Below the pieces are notes generated by a model. It saw only the letters and a list, made by a program, of their open reading frames with translations. It was not told the DNA's origin and did no database searches. From the NCBI RefSeq assembly GCF_040182365.1, contig NZ_CP144460.1:4952935-5016934 (forward strand): 64,000 nt of DNA. Direction: 5' to 3'. The position numbers and the translations under genes are program-made. Source of the stretch: Xanthomonas sp. 10-10 (lineage in GTDB: Bacteria; Pseudomonadota; Gammaproteobacteria; Xanthomonadales; Xanthomonadaceae). This document shows positions 46,933 to 55,905 of the stretch, one piece after another. The first letter of the stretch is position 1, and every line of letters starts with the position of its first letter.

Positions 46933-47280
46933 TTGAGCGCCTGATTTACGATCGAAGGTGAGGGCTTGGGAAAGCCAGAAACGACGCTTGCAAGCCCATA
47001 TCGGCCAATCGCCCAAGCGCAAGTGACCACGGTTACTGGCAACAGCCACCTAGACGTTGCAGCGAATGCCCAGGCGGCACCATTGACGTCTTCCGGCTCT
47101 CCGAGCCAGCGACTGTGCGACAACTGGGTAAATGGCCATGACCGTCCAACCGATGCCAGTGGCCAAGAGCGCGACCGCAGCAGTTGCTGGGCTTTCCATG
47201 AAACGACCTACCACGGCGGACGGCATGCCGGGAAACACCAGGCTCCTTACCCGGCACACGCTGATTACAAGGTCATCCAT
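46929..47280 (-). pseudogene. Probable frameshifted small membrane protein gene upstream of ybjQ
   Basis: The 5' part (from ATG 47280) reads MDDLVISVCRVRSLVFPGMP and continues with a helix AAVALLATGIGWTVMAIYPVV. The 3' part is in another frame and reads SHSRWLGEPEDVNGAAWAFA with a second helix WLLPVTVVTCAWAIGRYGLA, ending in a TGA that overlaps the ybjQ ATG (ATGA). The switch lies near 47110-47125. Together they make about 117 residues of coherent two- to three-helix membrane protein. A single-base deletion, a sequencing error or programmed frameshifting could explain it. Alternatively the 3' part is a separate 64-residue gene from a TTG at 47123. Confidence 0.45.
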
Positions 47281-47315
47281 GGAGTTAGCCCACCTGAATC
47301 CGACACGCTGCATTA

Positions 47316-47681
47316 CTACCAACGCCATCCGTACCGTTTCTTTCGCTCTTCGTGGACAGGTTTATCGTCGAGAAAATCGTACTGACGATATCCTCTTCCA
47401 TAAATTCCCCAATGGACAAAAAGATATCCGATAGGCAACAACAACCCCAGCCAAAATAGCGATGAAACCGGGACAGACCTGGACGCGACTTGATAGACCA
47501 CATAACCGCTGCCGCCCCAGAAGGCCAGCGCCATCCCGAAACAGAGCACACGCCTTATTAAAAGCCAGAGCCCTGCAAAAAATCGTTCCAGCCTGTCCGG
47601 CTTTTTGTGGCGTCTGGACTCGAAGTAGAAATGCACCCAAAGAAGTGCGATTACGAAGGCGATGGGGATAAAAGATTCCAT
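47316..47681 (-). CDS. Hypothetical small membrane protein, 121 residues
   Basis: The protein has an N-terminal helix (MESFIPIAFVIALLWVHFYF), a basic loop (ESRRHKKPDRLERF), then two more hydrophobic segments (LWLLIRRVLCFGMALAFWGG and LFWLGLLLPIGYLFVHWGIY). A charged C-terminus ends DDKPVHEERKKRYGWRW. It is the first gene of a minus-strand run with the frameshifted gene, ybjQ and the helical-repeat protein, 35 bases from the next. I do not recognise the family. Confidence 0.75.
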   Translation of the reverse strand: MESFIPIAFVIALLWVHFYFESRRHKKPDRLERFFAGLWLLIRRVLCFGMALAFWGGSGYVVYQVASRSVPVSSLFWLGLLLPIGYLFVHWGIYGRGYRQYDFLDDKPVHEERKKRYGWRW

Positions 47682-47888
47682 AGCGCTAACTGATTCCTAC
47701 AAGGTCAGACCAATAGCACAGCAACGTAGATGTATGAACGACAAGACTGGTCGTCGCGCTCGGAGGACCCACAGGGGTCTGTATCGTCGACAGTATTGGT
47801 CACTCTAAAGTGATTGACGCTACGCGAGTGACATTTGTCTGTGTGTTCTGAAGTGGTCGCGCTGACCGAGACCACTTCAAGCAAAATC

Positions 47889-48461
47889 TCAAGGCGCCCA
47901 GACCAGATTCAGCACCTGCGGATCGGCGGTGACCTTGACCAGCTTGCCGCTGGGGCCGAACTGCACCTGGTACTCGGAAAAGCTGTCGCGCCAGTAGCGC
48001 CACAGCGACGCTTCCAGGTTGGGGTTCTCGCTGCTGATCGGGTAGCCGACTGCCATCAGCACCTGCTCGCGGGTCATGCCGCCGGTGAGCTTGCCATCGT
48101 TGATCGCCTGGCGAATCTTGGGCGGGAAGGTGGCCAGCTTGAGCTTGGGGTCGGCGGTCACCACGTAGCGGGCGGCGAAGGCGGTGTTGTCCAGATCGCG
48201 GCTGTAGTCGTTGCCGATGGACTGCTTTTCGCCGGCGATCTTGAGGTTGACGCGGTTGCGGCCGAAGCCGGTGACGCTGACCGGGGTGCCCACCGGGAGC
48301 ACGCGCTTGCCGTCTTCGGCGTAGTTGCTGTCGCTGATCCAGCTGCCGTCGGTGCGCAGGTTGCAGCACAGAAAGCCGTCGTACTTGGCCACATCGGCGG
48401 CTGAGGCCAGGTTGACGGAGGTGAGCAGGCTCAGGGCCAGCAGGGAAGAACGCAGACGCAT
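47889..48461 (-). CDS. Exported protein with BamE/SmpA-like C-terminal fold
   Basis: The 190-residue protein has a signal peptide (MRLRSSLLALSLLTSVNLAS, cleaved near ASA). A beta-rich first half begins YDGFLCCNLRTDGSWISDSN. The C-terminal half has GGMTREQVLMAVGYPISSENPNLEASLWRYW, the helix-strand pattern seen in BamE/SmpA-like proteins. No lipobox is visible. It may act in the periplasm, but the exact role is unknown. The ATG at 48461 is set by the signal peptide; the frame runs far upstream without homology. It is divergent from the YdcH gene. Confidence 0.82.
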   Translation of the reverse strand: MRLRSSLLALSLLTSVNLASAADVAKYDGFLCCNLRTDGSWISDSNYAEDGKRVLPVGTPVSVTGFGRNRVNLKIAGEKQSIGNDYSRDLDNTAFAARYVVTADPKLKLATFPPKIRQAINDGKLTGGMTREQVLMAVGYPISSENPNLEASLWRYWRDSFSEYQVQFGPSGKLVKVTADPQVLNLVWAP

Positions 48462-48615
48462 CGTAAGACTCCTGTCTCGACGGCCGGAGCCGCGCGGCAA
48501 TGATGGGATCGGGTGCGCCGCCGTGTCCCCGTCGGCGCCCGGACATTGTCGCAGCCGGCGGCCACTTGGCAAGCGCAGGTGACGCGTGTCGCCCGGGGTT
48601 GTGTATGCTCGGGGC

Positions 48616-48819
48616 GTGGAAACCCTCTCACCCGCCGAGATCGCCGAGCAGATCGCCGAGTTGCGACGCGCCCATCGCGCGTTGGACGAGGAGATCCAGC
48701 GCGTGCCCGCAAACGTGGAGGACGAACTGCAGATGAAGCGCTTGAAGAAGCGCAAGTTGCATCTCAAGGACTGCATCACGCGGCTGGAGATGGAGCTGGT
48801 GCCTGACGAGCCGGCGTGA
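48616..48819 (+). CDS. YdcH (DUF465) family small protein
   Basis: The 67-residue, highly charged helical protein (SPAEIAEQIAELRRAHRALD, then MKRLKKRKLHLKDCITRLEM) fits DUF465/YdcH: a short helical hairpin with LxxxHxxLDxxI, LKKxKLxLKDxI. Function is unknown. The GTG at 48616 gives the family length; GTGs at 48601 and 48586 are alternatives. No operon partner is seen. Confidence 0.85.
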   Translation: METLSPAEIAEQIAELRRAHRALDEEIQRVPANVEDELQMKRLKKRKLHLKDCITRLEMELVPDEPA

Positions 48820-48902
48820 GGCCATGCCTGCAGTTGGGTTCGCCTGTCGACACCCGCGCGCTGATCGCTGCGTCTGCCCGCTCTTGAGGCCAATTCCCCT
48901 GT

Positions 48903-48970
48903 GTAGGAGCGCACCTGGGCGCGATGAGGCGCTACCCCAGAAGGCCCGTCGCGCTCAGGCGCGCTCCTAC
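48903..48970. repeat. Long imperfect inverted repeat of the GTAGGAGCG family
   Basis: The left arm GTAGGAGCGCACCTGGGCGC (48903-48922) pairs with the right arm GCGCTCAGGCGCGCTCCTAC (48951-48970), apart from internal mismatches, around a 28-base spacer. It lies in the YdcH-MDR intergenic region and resembles the shorter copy at 26001-26033. It probably acts as a terminator or is a non-autonomous mobile repeat. Confidence 0.7.
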
Positions 48971-49152
48971 GGTGCCTGTAGCAGATCGGCTGACGGGGTG
49001 CGAATGCGCGACATGTGATTCGCGATGGGGGACGCGGCGTGTCATGGCTGGTGAGCAAGCTTGGCCTTGACGTGGCGTTGCGCGCACGTAACCGCCTGAC
49101 CGCCAGTCCGCCAGTCCGCAGACGTTGACCAACTGTCGCTGCGTTGCCCGCA

Positions 49153-49192
49153 TGCGCCCTTCGGGCACCTCCCCCCCCGCAAGCGGGAGAAG
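49153..49192. repeat. Xanthomonas palindromic intergenic repeat, copy C
   Basis: It has the CGCCCTTCGGGCACCT core followed by CCCGCAAGCGGG, the hairpin-ended form of the repeat at 2162-2208. It lies 42 bases beyond the 3' end of the MDR oxidoreductase gene. Confidence 0.7.
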
Positions 49193-49233
49193 CAAGCGCC
49201 AAGGCGAGACAATCAGATTCCTGCGTGCAGCGC

Positions 49234-50214
49234 TCAGCCTGCGCGCAGCAGTATCTTGCCGCGGCGCCCGGGTTCGTCGCTCGCGGCAGCAGCCTTGGCG
49301 GCGTCTTCCAGGTCGAACACCGCCTCCACCGGCAAGGCCAGGCTGCCATCGACGGCGGCCTTGAGCAGTTCGCCGATCATGCGGCGCTTGTCTTCTGGCT
49401 TGGTGGCGGCCATGACCTTGCTGCCCCAGAAGCCGCGCACGCTGGCCTGCTTGAAGATCACATCGCCGCTGGAAATCTGCAGCGGCTCGCCGGTCATCGA
49501 GCCGAACGAAATCAGCTCGCCGCCTTCGGCCAGCAGCCCCATCAGGTCGCCGGCCGCGCTGCCGGCGACCGAATCGATCGCGCGCACGATGGGTGCGTCG
49601 CCGGCCAGCGCGCGCGCGGTGTCCTGCCAGCCGTCCTGCGCGGTGGAGACTGCGTTGCCAATACCCAGCGCCTGCAACTCTTCCACGCCGGCATCGCGGC
49701 GCACCAGGTTGATCACGTTGATGCCGCGTGCGGCGGCGAGCATGGCCACGGTCTTGCCGACCGCGCCGTTGGCGGTGTTCTGCACGATCCAGTCGCCCTT
49801 TTCCACGCGCAGGAATTCGATCAGCATCAGCGCGCTCAGCGGCATGGCGATCAGCTGGCAACCACGATCGTCATCCAGCGCGTCGGGCAGCGGCACCACG
49901 CCGGCGGCATCAGCCAGGAAGTACTCCGCCCAGCTTTCGTGCACGCCGGCGGCGACGACGCGTTGGCCTGTCTGCAGGCCTTCAACGCCTTCGCCGAGTG
50001 CGTCGATCACGCCAGCCGCTTCGCTGCCGCCGATCGCCGGTAGCTCGGGCTTGTAGCCGTAATTGCCGCGCACCGTCCACAGGTCGTGGTTGTGGATGGG
50101 CGAGCGGCGCATCGCGATGCGCACCTGTCCCTTGCCGGGTTGCGGCACGGGCCGTTGGCCGAGTTCGAGCACCTTGGCGGGATCGCCGAATTGGGTGTGG
50201 ATGGCTGCGCGCAT
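49234..50214 (-). CDS. Zinc-free medium-chain dehydrogenase/reductase (quinone/enoyl reductase type)
   Basis: The 326-residue cytoplasmic protein is an MDR-family oxidoreductase. It has the N-terminal GroES-like domain (PVPQPGKGQVRIAM, IGGSEAAGVIDALGEGV) and the Rossmann domain with NTANGAVGKTVAMLAAARG. The catalytic-zinc cysteine and histidine pattern of alcohol dehydrogenases is not evident, so it is closer to quinone or trans-2-enoyl reductases that use NADPH. Substrate is unknown. It is a solitary gene on the minus strand with repeats on both sides. Confidence 0.88.
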   Translation of the reverse strand: MRAAIHTQFGDPAKVLELGQRPVPQPGKGQVRIAMRRSPIHNHDLWTVRGNYGYKPELPAIGGSEAAGVIDALGEGVEGLQTGQRVVAAGVHESWAEYFLADAAGVVPLPDALDDDRGCQLIAMPLSALMLIEFLRVEKGDWIVQNTANGAVGKTVAMLAAARGINVINLVRRDAGVEELQALGIGNAVSTAQDGWQDTARALAGDAPIVRAIDSVAGSAAGDLMGLLAEGGELISFGSMTGEPLQISSGDVIFKQASVRGFWGSKVMAATKPEDKRRMIGELLKAAVDGSLALPVEAVFDLEDAAKAAAASDEPGRRGKILLRAG

Positions 50215-50391
50215 GAGAAATCTCCTGCCGGGCGCGCCTGTCGTACAACGCCCCCGATCGTGATGAAAGGTGACGCGATGCTATCGGCAGGGCTGCAAGA
50301 GGCGGATGAAACGGACGGAACTGTTGTGTGAAGTCGTTGGGGTTAACGGACGACGCCAGGGGTGAGTTGGTTTTGTGCAACGCTCGGTGAC

Positions 50392-50824
50392 TGCTTGCTG
50401 GCCGGCCCTCATCCGCCCTTCGGGCACCTTCTCCCGGAGGGAGAAGGGAAACATCGTCGTCGGCATGGGGAGCGCCGCTTTGCCTTGCTGCTCCCCACCA
50501 TTGCGTCGCCACTTTATTCAGCCGGTGGCAGCATCACATTGCTTGCTGGCCGGCCCTCATCCGCCCTTCGGGCACCTTCTCCCGGAGGGAGAAGGAAACG
50601 TCGTCGTCGGCGTGGGGAGCGCCGCTTTGCCTTGCTGCTCCCCACCATTGCATCGCAACTTTATTCAGCCGTGGCAGCATCACATTGCTTGCTGGCCGGC
50701 CCTCATCCGCCCTTCGGGCGCCTTCTCCCGGAGGGAGAAGGGAGCGGCGTCCGCATAGGGCACCGCTCCTGCCCTGCTACGGCTCCGCTATCGCACCGCC
50801 GCCTTACTCGGCCGGTGGCAGCAC
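50392..50824. repeat. Three-copy tandem array (~146 bp units) carrying fossil plsB 3' ends
   Basis: Units run 50392-50539, 50540-50685 and 50686-50824. Each starts TGCTTGCTGGCCGGCCCTCA, contains the palindromic intergenic repeat (core CCGCCCTTCGGGC and hairpin CCTTCTCCC/GGGAGAAGG), and ends with a sequence like the last codons of plsB. Unit 3 ends inside the real plsB gene. In unit 1 the minus strand at 50514-50537 still reads VMLPPAE-stop, against VVLPPAE-stop in plsB. Unit 2 has lost one base in this segment. Units 1 and 2 are very alike; unit 3 has diverged in the middle. The hairpins could terminate plsB transcription. Confidence 0.85.
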
Positions 50825-53473
50825 AACACCCGGCTTGACCGCTTCGGGGCTGACCCGCTCGATGGTGTGGCGCAGTTCGCGGCCGAGGATGAACTTGGCG
50901 TCCTTGGCCCAGGCGTCCAGGCGCTCGTCGAACAGCAGCTTGCTGTTCTCGTCCGGCCACACCAGGCGCAGCTCGCGCAGTTTCTGGATGAAGCTGCGGA
51001 ACAGGGTCTTGTCGAAGAACTCGGGGGCGGCCGGGGCGTACAACAGGCTCAGGCGTTGCGCCGCCTGCTGGCACAGGCTTTCCAGTTCGCCGGCACCGAG
51101 CACGCCGGGGCCGTTCTTCACCAGCACCGAGATGGCGATGTAATAGCGCTCGAATGCCTGCTGCAGCGAGTGGCCGATGGCGCGCAGACGGAACACCTCA
51201 TCGGTCTGCCCGGTATTGCGGGTCAGGATGCCGCCGTCGTCGTCGGTGACATTGAGCAGCAGGCCTTCGCGCACGAACATATCGATGGTCTGTTCGATGC
51301 GCTCGGCAAAACGGTCTTCGCTCCATGGCAGGAACAGCTCGGCCTGCAGGAACGGATACACCGTGCGCCCCAGCCGGATCAGACCGGCGCGGCTCATGCG
51401 GCGGTTGTTCTGGAAACAGCACGCCACCCACGAGGAGGCGGTGAACAAGTGCAGCACGTTGTTGCGGAAGTAGCTCAGCAACACCGCGGTGTCGCCGCTG
51501 ACGCTCAGCACATCGCCCAGCGGGTGCGACACGCGCGTGAGCACGTTGATCTCTTCGGCGTGGGTGATGATGCGTGCCGGGGTATGCGGAGTCACCGTGA
51601 CGCGGTCCGAGTACGGCATTTCCGCCAGCAGCTTCTTGCACAACTCGATCTGCGCGATCAGATCGGCCTCGCCCATCGCGTGCTTGGGCGTGGACAGCAG
51701 CGCCAGCGCCAGCAGGTTGATCGGATTGACGTCGGCAGCGCAGTTGATGCGGGTCTGGATCTGTGTGGACAAGGTATCCACCGCCGGTGCCAGCCAGCTG
51801 GGCTTGGCGTCTTCCGGCAGCGGCTCGCCATCCCAATCCGGGGCGTGCTTGGCCAGCACATCGTTGAGCGCGATCGGCTCGCCGAAGTTCACCACCACCT
51901 GGCCGTAGTTCTGCTTGAGCACCTTGGGGATCGACCACAGCAGGCCCCAGATGGATTCCTTCTCCTTCGGCCGGCCGGTGAGCTCGTCCAGGTAGCTGTT
52001 GCCTTCCATCAGCTTCTCGTAGCCGATGTAGACCGGCTGGAACAGCACCGGCTTGCGCGGCTGGCGCAGGTAGGCACGCAGCGTCATCGCGATCATGCCG
52101 CCCTTGGGCTGCAGCAGGCGCCCGGTGCGCGAGCGCCCGCCTTCGACGAAGTATTCGATCGAATAGCCGCCGGCCACCAGCTGGGCGACGTATTCGCTCA
52201 GCACCGCCGAATACAGCGCATTGCCCTTGATCGAGCGGCGGATGAAGAACGCGCCGCCCTTGCGCAGCAGCGTGCCAACCACCGGCAGATTGAGGTTGAT
52301 ACCGGCCACGATGTGCGGCGGCACGATGCCGCGTTCGTACAGCAGGTAGCTCAGCAGCAGGTAATCCATGTGGCTGCGGTGGCTGGGCACGTACACCACT
52401 TCGTGCCCGGGTGCGGCCTGCTTGAGCTTGTCCAGGTGATGCACCAGCACGCCGGCGTAGATGCGGTTCCAGACGTGGGTGAGCAGGAAGCTGGCCGAGC
52501 GCACCACCGGGCTGGAATAGTCGGCGGCGATTTCCCACGCATAGGCATGCGCCTTGCGCCAGGCATCGACCGGCTTGGAGTTGTCGCGCTTGGCCTGGGT
52601 GGCGATGGCTTCGCGTACCGAATCGGCAGCCAGCACCTGGTCCACCAGCAGGCGGCGGGTGGACAGGTCCGGCCCGATCACCGCCTCGCGGATACGGCGG
52701 AAATGCGTGCGCAGCACGCGCTGCAATTTGCGCAGGGTGCGCTCGGGCGGCAGGCCTTCGGCCATGGTCTGGCGCAGCGAGATCGGCGGCGCGAAACGCA
52801 CGATGGTGGTGCGGCCGTTGAGCAGCACCGCCAGCAGGCGACGGAAGCGGCCGACCAGCGCCCAGTTTTCCGAGAACAGCACCGCGAACCAGCCGCTCTG
52901 CTTGTCCGGCGCGCGGCCGACGAAGATCGACACCGGCACCAGGTGCACGTCCAGGTCGGCGCGCACGCGGTGCGCCTGCAGCAACTTGGCCAGCGAATCC
53001 GAATGGGTCTTGCCGCCGCGCTGCTCGGGGATCAGCGAATTGCTGCTGCTGCGCCGCGACAGCGCCAGGTAGGCGCGTTTGCGCTGCAGCGGGTCGCCCG
53101 GCAGTGGCACCAGCGGCGAGGGCAGCCCCGCTTCACGGCAGGCCTTGTCCAGGATCAGCGCGCTGGACAGGCCGTAGTCCTCCAGCACATAGACCACCGG
53201 CGTGCCGTCGTCGTAGCGGCTCGGTTGGTCCGGTTCGATGGTCAGGCTCAGCCAGGGGTCGGCCAGCCGGCCGAGCAGGCGCGCCCACCACGGGCGCTTG
53301 GCGTTGCGGGCGGCAGCGACGGCAGGCGCGATCGACGGCGCAACCTCCGGCGGAACCGGTGTGGCGGTCGGCAAGGCGGCGGCCGTGGCGCCGAGATCGG
53401 CGGCGGCAGCGCTGGGCGGGGCGGGCTGGCCGTCCGGGAACGGCAGGGGATTCTGTTCTGGCATCGCGGTCAT
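50804..53473 (-). CDS. plsB: Glycerol-3-phosphate acyltransferase PlsB
   Basis: PlsB makes 1-acyl-glycerol-3-phosphate at the inner membrane, the first step of phospholipid synthesis. The 889-residue protein is somewhat longer than E. coli PlsB because of an Ala/Pro-rich N-terminus. The catalytic HX4D motif HRSHMD lies at residues 365-370, followed by the FIRRS and EGGRSRTG motifs (acyltransferase blocks II-III) and the later PVYIGYEKLMEGNSY. Its start overlaps the stop of the upstream lipoprotein gene (TGATG), so translation is probably coupled. Its last codons are repeated in the downstream tandem array. An ATG at 53464 is an alternative start. Confidence 0.95.
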   Translation of the reverse strand: MTAMPEQNPLPFPDGQPAPPSAAAADLGATAAALPTATPVPPEVAPSIAPAVAAARNAKRPWWARLLGRLADPWLSLTIEPDQPSRYDDGTPVVYVLEDYGLSSALILDKACREAGLPSPLVPLPGDPLQRKRAYLALSRRSSSNSLIPEQRGGKTHSDSLAKLLQAHRVRADLDVHLVPVSIFVGRAPDKQSGWFAVLFSENWALVGRFRRLLAVLLNGRTTIVRFAPPISLRQTMAEGLPPERTLRKLQRVLRTHFRRIREAVIGPDLSTRRLLVDQVLAADSVREAIATQAKRDNSKPVDAWRKAHAYAWEIAADYSSPVVRSASFLLTHVWNRIYAGVLVHHLDKLKQAAPGHEVVYVPSHRSHMDYLLLSYLLYERGIVPPHIVAGINLNLPVVGTLLRKGGAFFIRRSIKGNALYSAVLSEYVAQLVAGGYSIEYFVEGGRSRTGRLLQPKGGMIAMTLRAYLRQPRKPVLFQPVYIGYEKLMEGNSYLDELTGRPKEKESIWGLLWSIPKVLKQNYGQVVVNFGEPIALNDVLAKHAPDWDGEPLPEDAKPSWLAPAVDTLSTQIQTRINCAADVNPINLLALALLSTPKHAMGEADLIAQIELCKKLLAEMPYSDRVTVTPHTPARIITHAEEINVLTRVSHPLGDVLSVSGDTAVLLSYFRNNVLHLFTASSWVACCFQNNRRMSRAGLIRLGRTVYPFLQAELFLPWSEDRFAERIEQTIDMFVREGLLLNVTDDDGGILTRNTGQTDEVFRLRAIGHSLQQAFERYYIAISVLVKNGPGVLGAGELESLCQQAAQRLSLLYAPAAPEFFDKTLFRSFIQKLRELRLVWPDENSKLLFDERLDAWAKDAKFILGRELRHTIERVSPEAVKPGVVLPPAE

Positions 53474-54447
53474 TATCGCCCAGCCGGGCGCTGCCCGGCG
53501 TCCGTGGCCGGTGCAGGCGGTGCCAGTGCCGTATCAGGAGCTGCCGCTGCACCGGGTAGGGGCGGGGCCGGCATGGCGTCGAGCAGCGCCTGTATCTCGT
53601 TCTGGGTCTGCTGCTGGTACCAGTGCCCATCGCGCTTGATCAGCGCCACGGTCAGGTCGATGGCGTGTGCGGCCAGCGGATAGCGCAGCCGCACCTGGGC
53701 GCTATCGCCGTCCTGCTTGATCAACCCGGTGCGCAGCGCGTCCAGGCTGGTGTCGATCGACAGGTCGTAGCGCTCCAGTACCTTTTTGCACGCCGCCCAG
53801 AACGGCCCGAGCCGGCGCAGGCTGTCTTCCATGCCCAGCCGTTGCAGGTCGGCGTCGGAGGTGATGCCGGTGGTGCGGGCCGCAGCCACCAGGTCGGCGA
53901 TGCTGGCCTTGGCGCGCGCGCGATCGGCCAACGGCGCGGTGGCCGCCCAGGCGCTCAGCGCGTCGACCAACTGCACGTAATGGGCGCGCTGCTCGGGCTG
54001 GTAATCGTTGCGGCTGCGCAGGTACTGCACGCCGAACTGACCCAGCGACTGCGCCGCCTGGGCGATGCCGCGCGATTGCCCGGCCAGCTGCGCGTCGAAT
54101 GCCTGCTGCAGACGACGCTCGGCATCGGGCGCCGACAACGACCCCAGCAGCGCACCGACCTCGTTGGGCAGCGGCAGCTCGGTCAGCGGCCAGCGGCTGG
54201 CACCGCTGCGCCAGGCCGCTTCCAACTGGGTGTATTGCGCCGGCGTCACCCGGATCCGCGCATAGGCGACCAGGTCGTTGCGCCGCAGCGGCAGGGTCAT
54301 CGACTGCATCGCGGCGGCCGGTTCGGCGTCGGCACCGGGCAAGGGAGCGGCAGCGTCGTTGCGCTGGCAGCCGCCGACGCACAGCGCAGCAAGCAACACC
54401 CATGCGATGGACTGACACCGGCCTGCGCGGACGGTAAATGGCGACAT
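53473..54447 (-). CDS. Predicted lipoprotein coupled to plsB
   Basis: The 324-residue product has a lipoprotein signal (WVLLAALCVGGC, Cys at about residue 27) and then an Ala/Gln-rich helical domain with a conserved-looking RRNDLVAYARIRVTPAQYTQLE and LRRLGPFWAACKKVLERYDLS. It ends with a Pro/Ala-rich tail. The ATG at 54447 was chosen because it places the lipobox correctly; an upstream ATG at 54519 would bury it. Its TGA overlaps the plsB ATG. Function is unknown; the coupling suggests an envelope-lipid role, which is inference. Confidence 0.85.
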   Translation of the reverse strand: MSPFTVRAGRCQSIAWVLLAALCVGGCQRNDAAAPLPGADAEPAAAMQSMTLPLRRNDLVAYARIRVTPAQYTQLEAAWRSGASRWPLTELPLPNEVGALLGSLSAPDAERRLQQAFDAQLAGQSRGIAQAAQSLGQFGVQYLRSRNDYQPEQRAHYVQLVDALSAWAATAPLADRARAKASIADLVAAARTTGITSDADLQRLGMEDSLRRLGPFWAACKKVLERYDLSIDTSLDALRTGLIKQDGDSAQVRLRYPLAAHAIDLTVALIKRDGHWYQQQTQNEIQALLDAMPAPPLPGAAAAPDTALAPPAPATDAGQRPAGR

Positions 54448-54683
54448 GCGCACGATGTTCCCCTGATCGATCGGCGCATCTTGCTGTCTGAATGCACCGG
54501 CGGCAAGGCGTGGCGCCACCGTGCGTCACGGTATGGTGCAAAGATGTTACTTTTTCGTAGTTCCCGTGCGATGTCAGCCGGTGTCCGACATTGGCTGCTG
54601 TTGTCTTATTCGGACAACTTTGTCCACCAATCAGGTCGCAACCCTTGTCCCAGCTCTGTTTGACGCAATGGTGCGGCGCATCA

Positions 54684-54697
54684 TGTAAGCGCTTGCA
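54684..54697. promoter_or_regulatory. LacI-type operator upstream of the second LacI gene
   Basis: TGTAAGCGCTTGCA is a 14-bp palindrome with one mismatch, centred on GC, of the form bound by LacI/GalR proteins. It lies 156 bases before the LacI gene at 54853 in a 405-base divergent gap, so autoregulation is likely. It differs clearly from the xyl-box. Confidence 0.6.
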
Positions 54698-54852
54698 GTT
54701 CCTGCTAGCGTGCGCGCCATCTCGCTTCGAGGTCGCCATCGGATGGGGCCGATGACATTCATGAGCCTGTGCGACACGAACGTTCTGCGCCAGCAGACCG
54801 TGCGCCCTGTACTGGCGCGCGGTCGCCACCGCCTTGCCTTGGAGAAAGCGCC

Positions 54853-55905
54853 ATGAGTCGGCCACGTTCGGAAGGCGGCAGCGTCACCATCAAGGATGTC
54901 GCGCGCGAGGCGCAGGTCTCGGTGGCCACGGTGTCGCGCACCATGAACGGGCATCAGCACGTGGCCGAATCGGTGCGCGAACGCGTGCTGCAGGTGGCAC
55001 GGGCGCTGAACTACATCCCCCATCACGCTGCGCGCAGCCTGAGCAGCCGTCGCACCCACACCATCGGCGTGGTGTTGCCGGACCTGCATGGCGAGTTCTT
55101 TTCCGAATTGATCCGCGGCATCGACCAGGTGGCGCGCGACCAGGGTTACCACTTGCTGGTGTCCAGTTCGCACGGCGACCCGCAGGCGCAGCGCCGCGCA
55201 CTCGAACGCCTGCCCGGGCGCGTGGATGGCGTGGTGGTGATGTCGCCGTCGCTGGGCGATTCGGGCGTGCATGAGGACGCATTGCCCGGCGGCCTGCCGG
55301 CGGTGCTGCTCAACTGCGCCGGTAGCGCCAGCCAACGCCCGGTGCTCAATGTCGACAACTACGGCGGCGCGCGGGTGATGACGCGCCATCTGCGCGACAG
55401 CGGCCACCGCCGCATCGCCTTCATCGCCGGCCCGGACGACAACTTCGACGCGCACGAGCGCCTGCGCGGCTATCGCGACGAGCTGGCGCTGGATGCCGAC
55501 GCGCAGCCGTGGGTGCTGCCTGGCAACTTCGACGAGGAATCCGGCTACCGTGCTGGCCAGGTGCTGGCGCAGGATGCGCGCCCGGACGCGGTGTTCGCCG
55601 CCAACGACATGATGGCGCTGGGCTGCCTGTTCGCGCTCGGCCATGCCGGGCTGAAGGTGCCGCACGACATCGCGCTGGCCGGCTTCGACGATGTGCCGAT
55701 GGCGCGTTACGTGCTGCCAGCGCTGACCACCATGCGCGTGGACATCGCCGGGCTGGGCGCGCGTGCGCTGCGCCTGCTGCTGGGCCAGCAGCTGGTGGAC
55801 GCACCCGCGCCACCCGCCGATGCCGCACCGCCAGCGTTTTCGGAAATGGTGCCCGAGCTGATCGTGCGCGCGTCCAGTGCCCCGCGTGGCGCGGCTGGAG
55901 GCTAG
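54853..55905 (+). CDS. LacI-family repressor of the second uptake locus
   Basis: The 350-residue regulator has an N-terminal helix-turn-helix (TIKDVAREAQVSVATVSRTMNG, about residues 11-32), a hinge (YIPHHAARSLSSRR) and an effector domain with IGVVLPDLHGEFFSELIRGID and VPHDIALAGFDDVPMARYV. GGAG at 54841-54844 precedes the ATG at 54853, which was chosen over an earlier ATG without homology. It is directly upstream of two TonB receptors and a halogenase-like gene on the same strand and most likely controls them. The ligand is unknown but is probably a plant sugar or its derivative. Confidence 0.92.
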   Translation: MSRPRSEGGSVTIKDVAREAQVSVATVSRTMNGHQHVAESVRERVLQVARALNYIPHHAARSLSSRRTHTIGVVLPDLHGEFFSELIRGIDQVARDQGYHLLVSSSHGDPQAQRRALERLPGRVDGVVVMSPSLGDSGVHEDALPGGLPAVLLNCAGSASQRPVLNVDNYGGARVMTRHLRDSGHRRIAFIAGPDDNFDAHERLRGYRDELALDADAQPWVLPGNFDEESGYRAGQVLAQDARPDAVFAANDMMALGCLFALGHAGLKVPHDIALAGFDDVPMARYVLPALTTMRVDIAGLGARALRLLLGQQLVDAPAPPADAAPPAFSEMVPELIVRASSAPRGAAGG

